Positions 36,121 to 44,072 of a stretch of 64,000 nt of DNA are shown one piece after another. Under the pieces are notes generated by a model. It did no database searches. It worked only from the letters and a program-made list of their open reading frames with translations, and was not told the DNA's origin. The translations under genes and the position numbers were made by a program. Source of the DNA: Pseudomonadota bacterium (GTDB taxonomy: Bacteria > Desulfobacterota > Desulfobacteria > Desulfobacterales > RPRI01); NCBI GenBank assembly GCA_018901125.1, contig JAHIFE010000056.1, forward strand, positions 1 through 64,000, written 5' to 3'. Numbering within the stretch: the first letter of the stretch is position 1; the number at the start of each line of letters is the position of its first letter.

Positions 36121-36843
36121 TTAAGAGACTTCGCGAAAAGAAGTAACCTCTACTTGTCCATCATTTTTCAAAAGTGCTTTAGCATTCATAATGGCATTTT
36201 TCATATCTTCTTCCGGAGACAATGATATACCGCCGTGTCCCGGGTAAAGCTCATTAATTTTTCTTGTTTCCAATAAACTAATGGAATTGATATAATCACC
36301 AACACTTCCTGACTCGCCTATATAGGAGAGAGTCCCTCCGGCAAACAGGGTATCCCCGGTAAAAAGTAACTTACGGGTAAATTCATAGATACATATAGAA
36401 CCCGAAGTGTGTCCCGGTGTATGAACCACTTCCAGGCTGTAGTTCCCAAGATCAAAACGGAATCTGTTTTCCAGCCAGAGATGAACTCTAAGCGGAGGTT
36501 CGTTTAAATCTCCTGATTTATACATAGTTACGTATCTGTCTTCTACTGTAATCTTGGTGGCAGCAAAGCGATGGGCGGCGATAAGGGCATAATCCTGAAA
36601 ATAACGATTTGCTCCTAAATGGTCAAAATGCTCATGGGTATTTATTACTATATCAATATCACTCACCTTTAATCTTAGTGTTAGCAAGCACTCTTGTAGT
36701 TTGGAGAAATTCCTGTCCACTCCTGAATCGATAAGAACATTTTTATAATCACCTCTGATCAGGTAGCTGTGGCTGCTGGGATCCTCTCCGTTAAACCAGA
36801 AGATATTGGGGTGAAGTTCAGTAATTTGGTTATTTTCTGACAC
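36121..36843 (-). CDS. MBL-fold metallo-hydrolase
   Basis: The 240-residue protein carries the metallo-beta-lactamase ligands: HEHFDH (about 70), the His in HTPGHTSGSI, the Asp in FTGDTLFAGG and a final YPGHG. This arrangement resembles glyoxalase II/SoxH-like hydrolases. Its start overlaps the end of the upstream STAS gene by 14 bases on the same strand, so the two are translationally linked. Substrate not readable. Confidence 0.88.
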   Translation of the reverse strand: MSENNQITELHPNIFWFNGEDPSSHSYLIRGDYKNVLIDSGVDRNFSKLQECLLTLRLKVSDIDIVINTHEHFDHLGANRYFQDYALIAAHRFAATKITVEDRYVTMYKSGDLNEPPLRVHLWLENRFRFDLGNYSLEVVHTPGHTSGSICIYEFTRKLLFTGDTLFAGGTLSYIGESGSVGDYINSISLLETRKINELYPGHGGISLSPEEDMKNAIMNAKALLKNDGQVEVTSFREVS

Positions 36844-37228
36844 GGTTATTCCATTTACTTTTTATTGCTGTTTCTCTGTCTTCATAAATCTGGAAGAAAT
36901 TATCCAAACGATTTTGCTTTAAATAGTTTAACAGTTTTGGTTTCAAGGAGCACAATTTCAAATCTCCTCTCAAGAGGTGAACTTCTTTACGAATGCTATT
37001 CAAAACTCCCACAAGATTTACCGGTTCAAACTTTCCCAGTTCCTGCAGATCCACTATCATCCTGATGCCATTTTCAATTAAATAAGGAGAGAGAACAGCC
37101 TTTGCCAGAATTGTTTCATTCTTTCTGGTTTCACCTGATATTTTTATTAGACAGAATTCTTCTTCTTTAATAATATGGTATTTCAAAGCGCTGCAGATCC
37201 TCCTTTGTATGCTTTTCCGTAATTGCAT
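36830..37228 (-). CDS. STAS-domain protein (anti-sigma antagonist-like)
   Basis: The 132-residue protein has the sheet-helix pattern of a STAS domain (IKISGETRKNETILAKAVL, GIRMIVDLQELGKFEPVNLV, LKLCSLKPKLLNYLKQ). The Ser/Thr normally phosphorylated in SpoIIAA-like proteins (D-S/T-x-G) is replaced around EPVNLVGVL, so it may be a non-phosphorylatable variant. It is coupled to the MBL-fold hydrolase. A role in partner-switching is inference. Confidence 0.65.
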   Translation of the reverse strand: MQLRKSIQRRICSALKYHIIKEEEFCLIKISGETRKNETILAKAVLSPYLIENGIRMIVDLQELGKFEPVNLVGVLNSIRKEVHLLRGDLKLCSLKPKLLNYLKQNRLDNFFQIYEDRETAIKSKWNNRVRK

Positions 37229-37634
37229 TGATTTATAATGGACTTTTATTTTGATTTTATTACGAACAAGTTAGAATTCGGTTAAATTGATGGGGTAGTC
37301 AGAACTCCATTGGAATTGATGCGCTCATGAAAGATACGTTAACAGGCCGAGGATTTAAAAACTCCTTCCGTCTTTTCAAAAAGGTTTTTGAATTATTATG
37401 AAGGGTTCATATATGACACAGCGACTAACTCTTAATAATTACAGAACTTAACTTGTTGACAAAATCCCGTATAGAAAATAATATTCGAAAACTAATTTGA
37501 CGGATTTAATGCGAAGTCAAGCCGATATATTATATATATTATATTAATATCATTATAATAATTTACAAATCCTCTGTTTTTGAGTTTGTTTTTTACAGGG
37601 TATAGCTAATGCTATAAAAAAGGTATTAATTGCC
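37229..37634. other. Divergent intergenic region
   Basis: About 400 AT-rich bases separate the STAS gene from the zinc-ribbon gene, with a run of TATATAT/ATAATA around 37520-37560. It must hold promoters for both directions; the plus-strand one is listed separately. Confidence 0.5.
37456..37484 (+). promoter_or_regulatory. Sigma-70-type promoter
   Basis: TTGACA at 37456-37461 and TAATAT at 37479-37484 are separated by 17 bases. It would start transcription about 145 bases before the zinc-ribbon gene at 37635 and could serve the PpiD gene too. Confidence 0.55.
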
Positions 37635-37883
37635 ATGATAGCTATTAATAACGTACAACAACCCCAAAAAGGCATAAAGGGAAATATCACTGCTGATGCT
37701 TTTCAAAAATTCGATGCTTCACAGTTATATTGTCCAAAGTGCAAGCAAGCAGTACCGGTGCGCAAACGACTGCTGCTTGTGCTTTCCGAAGGAGATAAAT
37801 ATGAATACCTGTGTGCGTTTTGTTCAGAGACGGTAGGAACAAAAATAGATAAAAATAGTAAACCCATTTCCATAATCGGTTAA
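37635..37883 (+). CDS. Small zinc-ribbon protein
   Basis: The 82-residue protein has two CxxC pairs 32 residues apart (YCPKCKQAV and LCAFCSET), a zinc-ribbon pattern. No other domain is recognised. It lies 46 bp upstream of the PpiD-like gene on the same strand. Similar small zinc-ribbon proteins are frequent in Desulfobacterota and uncharacterised. Confidence 0.65.
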   Translation: MIAINNVQQPQKGIKGNITADAFQKFDASQLYCPKCKQAVPVRKRLLLVLSEGDKYEYLCAFCSETVGTKIDKNSKPISIIG

Positions 37884-37929
37884 ATTCTAATAACCGTTGA
37901 ATTTTTAAAGATAAAAGTGAGGGAATAAC

Positions 37930-39828
37930 ATGCTTGACTTTATGCGGAAAAACGCCGGCTCCTGGATGATAAAAGCAATTCTTGGAATTATTGTTGTTGT
38001 ATTTGTTTTCTGGGGAGTTGGAAGCTTCCGTTCAAACCGTGCAAACAGAGTTGCTACCGTTAATGGAGAGGTGATTACTGTTCGTGAATATCAGGAGGCA
38101 TACAATAATCTTGTCGAGCAGATACGGGCGAAATTGGGAAGTAATTATAACGAAGAAACACTGAAGGCCTTTAATTTGAAAGAGAAAGCTTTGGATGATT
38201 TAATTGATAAAAGACTTATAGTCGAGGAGGCTAAAAAACTGAAATTCAGTGTTGCAGATAATGAGCTGACGCAATTAATCGGCAATATCAAAGCTTTTCA
38301 GATAGACGGTGTTTTTAATAAAAAAGAATATGAAAGAGTTTTAATCCGCAACCATACGGCTCCAGATGAATTTGAAGCTTCCGTCAGAGAATCGCTTATC
38401 ATTAAAAGGATAATTTCTTTTATCACGGGCAGCGTTAAAATTACAGAGAATGAAGCTCTCGAATGGTTTAACTGGAAAGGTTCTTCAGTTAATGTCGATT
38501 TTGTTTGTTTTAATCCTGACAAATATACGAACATTAATCCTTCGCAGGAAGAACTAAAAGAATTTTTTGATAAAAACAAAGAATCCTATAGAACCGAAAA
38601 AAAAGTAAAAGCTGCTTATGTTTTGTTCGGACCTGATGCTTTTATCGGGCAAGTAAAAGTTGCAGATAATGAAGTAAAAGAATATTATGAAAATAATATT
38701 GATAAATTCACACAACCTAAAACAGTGGAAGCTAGCCACATCCTTTTTAAAATTGATGAGGGAGCAAGCCCGGCGGTAGTTGAAGCTACAAAACAAAAGG
38801 CTGATAATGTCTTAAAAATGTTAAAGGAAGGACAGCCATTTGATAAACTCGCAGAAAAATATTCGGATTGCCCAAGCAAAGCAAACGGAGGACATCTTGG
38901 AGCGTTTGAAAAGAAAGTTATGGTTGAACCTTTTGCAAGCAAGGCTTTCTCCATGAAGCAGGGTGAAATAAGCGAGCCGGTTTTAACACAATTCGGGTGG
39001 CATATCATTAAAACAGAAAAAATAAATCAAGAAAAGACGCTTTCTTTAAAAGAAACGGAAAATGAAATAAGAAAAAAACTGACAGATGAAAAAGCAAAAA
39101 AACTTGCCTATGATGAAGCTGAAAAAGTTTGTAATATGGCAATAGACATGAATGACCTTGCCAAAGCATCTGAAAATCTGGGGTTATCAATTAAAACAAC
39201 TGATTTCTTTTCTGAACTGGATGCTTCTGCTGCAACCGATAGCGACAATCAGTATTTAATGAAATCCGGAGTTTTCAAGATGTCAGAGAAGGAAATAAGT
39301 GATGTTAAAGAAATCGGAAACAAATATTGTGTTGTTGAAGTTATGAAAACAATGCTGCCTAAAATACCTGAACTCAATGATGTGAAAAAGGCAGTAGAAA
39401 CTGATCTTATAAAAGAAAAGAAGTGGGAAAAAGCAGAAAAAGATGCTAAAGATTTATTGTCTGTTCTTAAAAAGGGGGACGATTTTATAAAAGAAAGCAG
39501 TAAATACAAACTTACCCCATACGAAACAGGTTTTTTTGGGCGCAACGGTGCTATAGGAACTATCGGATTCGAGCCGCAGATAGCAGATGCTGCTTTCAAA
39601 CTGTCAAGTACCAATCAATTTACGGAAAAGCCTGTAAAAGGGAAAAATGGTTATTATATAATACGCTTTAAGGAAAGAACATATCCATTGGAACAAGACT
39701 TTGAAAAAGAAAAGGAAGGAATAATAAAGGTCCTGCTTGAAAAGAAAAAAGAGATTACTTTTAGTTCGTGGCTTGCTCAGGTTAAAAGCAGTAGCAACAT
39801 TATAAAAGAAAAAGAATATTTGGAATAG
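37930..39828 (+). CDS. PpiD-like membrane-anchored peptidyl-prolyl isomerase/chaperone
   Basis: The 632-residue protein has an N-terminal transmembrane segment (about 13-32, AILGIIVVVFVFWGVGSF), a SurA-type N-domain (about 35-190), a parvulin/rotamase domain (about 260-365; ASHILFKIDEGASP, GGHLGAFEKKVMVEPFASKA) and a second divergent parvulin-like region near 540-600. PpiD/SurA-N proteins sit at the periplasmic exit of SecYEG and help envelope proteins fold. GAGGGAATA precedes the ATG. Length matches E. coli PpiD. Confidence 0.9.
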   Translation: MLDFMRKNAGSWMIKAILGIIVVVFVFWGVGSFRSNRANRVATVNGEVITVREYQEAYNNLVEQIRAKLGSNYNEETLKAFNLKEKALDDLIDKRLIVEEAKKLKFSVADNELTQLIGNIKAFQIDGVFNKKEYERVLIRNHTAPDEFEASVRESLIIKRIISFITGSVKITENEALEWFNWKGSSVNVDFVCFNPDKYTNINPSQEELKEFFDKNKESYRTEKKVKAAYVLFGPDAFIGQVKVADNEVKEYYENNIDKFTQPKTVEASHILFKIDEGASPAVVEATKQKADNVLKMLKEGQPFDKLAEKYSDCPSKANGGHLGAFEKKVMVEPFASKAFSMKQGEISEPVLTQFGWHIIKTEKINQEKTLSLKETENEIRKKLTDEKAKKLAYDEAEKVCNMAIDMNDLAKASENLGLSIKTTDFFSELDASAATDSDNQYLMKSGVFKMSEKEISDVKEIGNKYCVVEVMKTMLPKIPELNDVKKAVETDLIKEKKWEKAEKDAKDLLSVLKKGDDFIKESSKYKLTPYETGFFGRNGAIGTIGFEPQIADAAFKLSSTNQFTEKPVKGKNGYYIIRFKERTYPLEQDFEKEKEGIIKVLLEKKKEITFSSWLAQVKSSSNIIKEKEYLE

Positions 39829-39870
39829 CAGCTTTATTATAAACCATCTTATAATGTATGGAAAGGAATA

Positions 39871-40101
39871 ATGAGTGCTGATAAAGACAATGATTATGGG
39901 TATTTATCAAAAAAATGCCCTGAATGTCTAACCTACATCTCACTTGATGAAGTCGTATGCCCTTCATGTAATATCAGGGTTGGAAAAATTACCAAGACCG
40001 GAATGGCTAAAAGGCCTACTGACTGGAATTCATATTTTATGTTTATTATAGCAGTTGCGGCCTTCTCTTTTTATATCTGGTGGGTTTTTATTTCAGATTA
40101 A
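39871..40101 (+). CDS. Small zinc-ribbon protein with C-terminal transmembrane helix
   Basis: The 76-residue protein has two CxxC motifs (KCPECLTY and VCPSCNIR) and one C-terminal membrane helix (about 53-72). It follows ppiD by 42 bp and may be cotranscribed. Function unknown. Confidence 0.7.
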   Translation: MSADKDNDYGYLSKKCPECLTYISLDEVVCPSCNIRVGKITKTGMAKRPTDWNSYFMFIIAVAAFSFYIWWVFISD

Positions 40102-40123
40102 ACTGGTTTAATTTTGATACCTT

Positions 40124-40184
40124 GGCATAAAGTCAAAAGCGACTTTATGCCCGGCGGGAAAGGGTTCCCCCTCTCCCGCCGGGT
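40124..40184. terminator. Two adjacent stem-loops after the zinc-ribbon gene
   Basis: GGCATAAAGTC-AAAAGC-GACTTTATGCC is a perfect 11-bp stem. It is immediately followed by CCCGGCGGGA...TCCCGCCGGG, a second GC-rich stem. Neither has a U tract. They may stop the ppiD transcript or form a structured RNA end. Confidence 0.55.
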
Positions 40185-40444
40185 AGAAGTATATTATTCA
40201 AGTGGTTTTCCCCACAACCAGTTCAGGGCTTACCCGCCATTAGGCTATTGATGGGCTTTAAATAAGTCGAATTAGAAAACTGTAAATAAATCAAATTAAT
40301 CATATTAAATATTTATACTTGTTACCCAATAATATGTTGTTTTCAAGATCTATATAGACTGATCTTGCCAGATAACCTAAATGTGATTATACTGAACTTA
40401 ATAATTCCTGTTACTTGACAATGGTTTAATTGTGATAATAAATA

Positions 40445-40607
40445 GAGCCAATTGCGAAACGTTCTATTTTGGCCGATCTCAGCGTTGGATTTAAATTTTG
40501 CACGCAGTGAAACATAGTGCTATCCTCGAAATACTCCATGTATTCCTGCGGTTAAGATTTGCACCCGCTTTGGCCTTGATCAAACTGAAACGTTTTGGAA
40601 CTGTCTC
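40445..40607 (-). repeat. MITE-like element, full copy (163 bp, inverted) with AATA direct repeats
   Basis: The element lies in the opposite orientation to the other copies: it begins GAGCCAATTGCGAAACGTTC and ends ACGTTTTGGAACTGTCTC. It is more diverged than the 10395 and 18311 copies. AATA flanks both sides (40441-40444 and 40608-40611). It sits 26 bp upstream of the FmdB gene. Confidence 0.85.
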
Positions 40608-40633
40608 AATAAATAGAATTAAGGAGTGTCGTA

Positions 40634-40879
40634 ATGCCGATATATGAGTTTAAATGTTTAAAATGTGACGAATTCTTTGAATTAATACTGATGAATAAAG
40701 ATGAAGAGGCTGAGCTTAAATGCCCAAAATGCAGCAGTGAGGAATTCGAACGGGTAATAAGTGCAACAAATTTCAGCATGGGTGCCGGTTCAGGGGCTAA
40801 TACTTCGTTAAGTTCTCAGACAAGAGCATGCTCGAGCGGTTCCTGTACTACTTATGATATTCCGGGTCATACCAAATAG
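40634..40879 (+). CDS. FmdB-family zinc-ribbon protein
   Basis: The 81-residue protein starts MPIYEFKCLKCDEFFEL, the FmdB/CxxC_CxxC_SSSS signature, with a second CPKC at about 35 and a Ser/Gly-rich tail. The family is a small putative regulator or metal-binding protein of uncertain role. AAGGAG precedes the ATG. Confidence 0.88.
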   Translation: MPIYEFKCLKCDEFFELILMNKDEEAELKCPKCSSEEFERVISATNFSMGAGSGANTSLSSQTRACSSGSCTTYDIPGHTK

Positions 40880-40972
40880 ATTGATTTATCATTTCATAGT
40901 TACTTTATTTGTCCCTCGACAATTAAGATTTATCGGCTATTTTTTAAACATTTATAAAAAAGTTAATAATTC

Positions 40973-41371
40973 ATGAAATCCTTGATCAAATATGTTATCC
41001 TATCCCTGCTTGTATTTTTTATGGTCATGCCGATCAGCCATGCAGGGGGTATCGTCCTTTGTTACAGCGATACGGGACATTTTGAAATTGAATTAAAGCT
41101 ATCGGAGAGATGCTTTTGCTGTAACAATAACAGTTTACAAGATAAAGATACATGTTTCTGCTCGGATATTCCTATATCAAAAGAGGTTGATGAGCATACA
41201 ACACTTTTAAGTAACGGAATCATTCAACCTAAACTTCAGATATGTCTTCAAACTAATACGATTAATTTATTAAATCCATCATACCATGACGGTCAGTTAA
41301 CTTCAGTCAATTATCTCCATTTAAAAAGCGCCGCCCACGAATCACACCGTACCATTGTTCTTCTGATTTGA
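40973..41371 (+). CDS. Secreted Cys-rich protein upstream of metal efflux genes
   Basis: The 132-residue protein has a signal peptide (about 1-24) and a Cys-rich stretch (CFCCNNN...CFCSD, residues about 43-62) plus His residues near the C-terminus (YHDG, AHESHR). I recognise no named family. Similar small secreted Cys proteins often precede RND/CusCBA operons, and the Cys/His content fits periplasmic metal binding; that role is inference. A hairpin at 41435-41469 separates it from the efflux genes. Confidence 0.6.
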   Translation: MKSLIKYVILSLLVFFMVMPISHAGGIVLCYSDTGHFEIELKLSERCFCCNNNSLQDKDTCFCSDIPISKEVDEHTTLLSNGIIQPKLQICLQTNTINLLNPSYHDGQLTSVNYLHLKSAAHESHRTIVLLI

Positions 41372-41434
41372 ACCTTTCTTTTTTCATCCGACTCAAAATT
41401 ATTTTTTAAATCGCGCAACTTTTCACGCTCATCG

Positions 41435-41469
41435 GGAATTGTTTAGTACTTCTTTTCTTCGACAATTCC
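41435..41469 (+). terminator. Stem-loop between Cys-rich gene and efflux operon
   Basis: GGAATTGT and ACAATTCC form a perfect 8-bp stem around a 19-base pyrimidine-rich loop. There is no U tract after it, so attenuation or partial termination is possible but unproven. Confidence 0.4.
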
Positions 41470-41523
41470 TATGTGCCGGATTGTGTGAAGAATCCGAAAT
41501 TATTCATTAAATAGGAGCATTTT

Positions 41524-42831
41524 ATGTTTAAGGGCATAAGAATATATATATTTTTTGTTTTTATATACTCAGCTTGTTCAGGGATTGGGCTTTCTTTTCA
41601 ATCTCAGGATACGCCAGGTCAGCCGCAAACACCGCTGGTCAGTCAATGTTCGATGTTTCAGCCGATTAATATCGAAGAGGCAGTGCATCGTGCCCTAACA
41701 CTCAATTCCGACCTCCAGGCCATTAGGCTCGAAGAAGGTGCTGCGTATGGCCAGCTTGAAAAAGCGCGGCTTTTCTTGATAAATAACCCGACTATAGGGT
41801 GCAATGTCTCAAAAAAGGAAAGACCGGAGGGTGAAAGCGGGAGTGCGTTCACAAATTATGGATTCAAGCTTTCCCAGGAATTCGAGGTTGCGGGGCAGCG
41901 GAGTATACGGATTGATATAGCGGAAAAAGAGCTTGCCAAGATAAAAGCCGAGATTAAGGATAAAGAGCGGGTTGTAGTTGCGGACGTGAAAGATGCATTT
42001 ACAAAAGTGCTTGCCGTAAAAAAGAAAAATGGTTTGGCACAAGAGATTGTCAGGTTGAACGAAGAGCTGCTCGGCTACGCAAAGATCAAGTTTCAGGCAG
42101 GCGAAGTTTCCAGCCTCAACGTGAACCTCTCGGAGGTTGAGTTGAGCAAGGCAAAGAAAGAAGTTCTCCTTATAGGAAGAGAATGCCGGGAATCGCTTCT
42201 TGCATTACAGGGATTTATTGGCTTATCACCCGAAGCTTCTTTTGACGTTCATGGTGATTTACCCTCCAAAGCACCTGCGTTGCCTGATAAAGAATTCATG
42301 AAAGCAGCTCTTTACCGGAGGCCTGATGTAAAGGCGACTCTGTTAGAGGTGGAAAAAACCCGGTCTGCGAAAAAACTGGTGGAAAAGGAGAGCATCCCGG
42401 ACATAACTCTTTCAGGTTTTTACGACAGGGATGAGAGAAGAAACACTGTGGGGATAGAGGTATCAATCCCCCTGCCTCTTTTCGACAGGAAACAGGCGGA
42501 GAAGAAAGAAGCTTATTCGAAAGCTGCAGCGGCAAAAATAAAATCGAACGGACTGGAAAAAGCTATACAACGCGATTTTGAGCTTGCCTACAGCAATCTT
42601 GTAACCGCTATCGAAGAATTATCGCTTTTTAAAAAAGAAATAATTGTAATAGCCGCAGAAAATTTGGATCTCCTGAATCTGGCCTTCAAGGAAGGAAAAG
42701 TCGGCTTCTTCGAAGTGCGTCTTGCACAAAAAGACACCATTGAGGCACAGTTTGCTTTTATTGAAGCGCAGGAAAGAACGCAGCTTGCACTGAATGCAAT
42801 AGAAAAAACCATAGGGGGAACACTGGAATGA
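41524..42831 (+). CDS. TolC-family outer-membrane channel of metal RND efflux (CzcC/CusC type)
   Basis: The 435-residue protein has a signal peptide (about 1-20) and two OEP repeats (about 50-230 and 255-430) with long coiled helices, for example GYAKIKFQAGEVSSLNVNLS and LNLAFKEGKVGFFEVRLAQ. It forms the outer-membrane duct. TAGGAG precedes the ATG. Its stop overlaps the next start (ATGA), so the three efflux genes form one operon. Confidence 0.9.
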   Translation: MFKGIRIYIFFVFIYSACSGIGLSFQSQDTPGQPQTPLVSQCSMFQPINIEEAVHRALTLNSDLQAIRLEEGAAYGQLEKARLFLINNPTIGCNVSKKERPEGESGSAFTNYGFKLSQEFEVAGQRSIRIDIAEKELAKIKAEIKDKERVVVADVKDAFTKVLAVKKKNGLAQEIVRLNEELLGYAKIKFQAGEVSSLNVNLSEVELSKAKKEVLLIGRECRESLLALQGFIGLSPEASFDVHGDLPSKAPALPDKEFMKAALYRRPDVKATLLEVEKTRSAKKLVEKESIPDITLSGFYDRDERRNTVGIEVSIPLPLFDRKQAEKKEAYSKAAAAKIKSNGLEKAIQRDFELAYSNLVTAIEELSLFKKEIIVIAAENLDLLNLAFKEGKVGFFEVRLAQKDTIEAQFAFIEAQERTQLALNAIEKTIGGTLE

Positions 42832-44072
42832 TAAAACAAAATTTAAATATATCAAAGAATGGGGTGATAGTTGCAATTCTTATTGTTTTTGGCATCGTGC
42901 TCCTGACTGTGGGATGCGGAAAAGAGGAAGTTCCGGCAGAAGGAAAAACAGCAGTAATGGCGGAGGCGAATGAAACCGGCCATAAATGCGGAGATGAAAA
43001 AGAAGAGCACGGTGTTGTAAAACTGTCTCAGGAAATGCAGCGGTCTTCCGGTATAGAAGTCAAACAGGTGACTATCGAAGAGGTGGCGGTTCCCCTCTCA
43101 GCGACAGCCGTGATCGAGATGAACATGGACCGGGCCGCTATGATTAGCCCGCGTGTGACAGGAAAGACTGTCAGGATCATTGCATCCCAGGGCGACAGGG
43201 TAAAGGCCGGGCAACCTCTTGCTTATCTCGACAGTGTGGAACTTTATCAGATATGGGCCGATTACCTCAAGGCGCTGGGTAAAGTGGAATTGACGCGTAA
43301 GAGCTTCCAGCGGGAGGAGACACTGTTTCAAAAGAAGATATCCCCGGAAAAGGATGTGCTGAAGGCAAGGCAGGAATTGGGAGAGGCAGAGACGGACCTT
43401 AACCTTGCCAAGGAGCGTTTCCGGCTTGTTGGTGTTGATGTTGCGCAGTTTGCCACAGCCAAGGGCAACGGCAGCCTCCCTCTTATTTCGGTTGAATCAC
43501 CTGTAAGCGGGGTGGTGATAGAAAAGGCGATCACCCAGGGGGAGATTGTTAATCCCGAGAAAATGCTTTTTATGGTTGCCGATCTCTCGACACTCTGGGT
43601 GGTTATCGATGTCTATGAAAAAGACATGTCCAGCCTCAGAGTTGGTGCAGAGGTGAAGGTATCGGTCACGCCATACCCCGACAAGATATTTACAGGAAAG
43701 ATATCCTACATTGCTGATGTTGTGGATGAAAAAACCAGAACCGAAAAAGCGCGGGTAACCATCGATAATGCAAGCGGTCTGCTCAAACCCGGCATGTTTG
43801 CGACAATCCTGACGGACGCAAGAAACAGTGGGAACGAACTGCTCATTAATGTTCCTGAAGAGGCTGTGCTATTTGAAAATTCTGCGCGCTATGTATTTGT
43901 CCAGGTCTCTCCCGACAAGTTCAAAAAAAGAGAAATCGAGACCGGCAGGACTCTCGGGAAAAGCCTGGAGGTCACAGCAGGACTCAAGGAGGGCGAGATG
44001 ATTGCCGTTAAGGGTGCCTTCATCCTGAAATCCGAACTTAAAAAAGATGAACTTGAGGGAGATCACCACTAA
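42828..44072 (+). CDS. RND efflux periplasmic adaptor (CzcB/CusB type)
   Basis: The 414-residue protein has a lipobox-like N-terminus (LLTVGCGKEE, Cys about 28), a lipoyl/barrel-sandwich domain split by a helical hairpin (about 95-225), and a beta-barrel plus membrane-proximal domain (about 225-400). A His/Cys stretch (GHKCGDEKEEHG) near residue 50 could bind metal ions, as in CzcB relatives. It joins the TolC-like channel to the inner-membrane pump and overlaps both neighbours. Confidence 0.9.
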   Translation: MIKQNLNISKNGVIVAILIVFGIVLLTVGCGKEEVPAEGKTAVMAEANETGHKCGDEKEEHGVVKLSQEMQRSSGIEVKQVTIEEVAVPLSATAVIEMNMDRAAMISPRVTGKTVRIIASQGDRVKAGQPLAYLDSVELYQIWADYLKALGKVELTRKSFQREETLFQKKISPEKDVLKARQELGEAETDLNLAKERFRLVGVDVAQFATAKGNGSLPLISVESPVSGVVIEKAITQGEIVNPEKMLFMVADLSTLWVVIDVYEKDMSSLRVGAEVKVSVTPYPDKIFTGKISYIADVVDEKTRTEKARVTIDNASGLLKPGMFATILTDARNSGNELLINVPEEAVLFENSARYVFVQVSPDKFKKREIETGRTLGKSLEVTAGLKEGEMIAVKGAFILKSELKKDELEGDHH

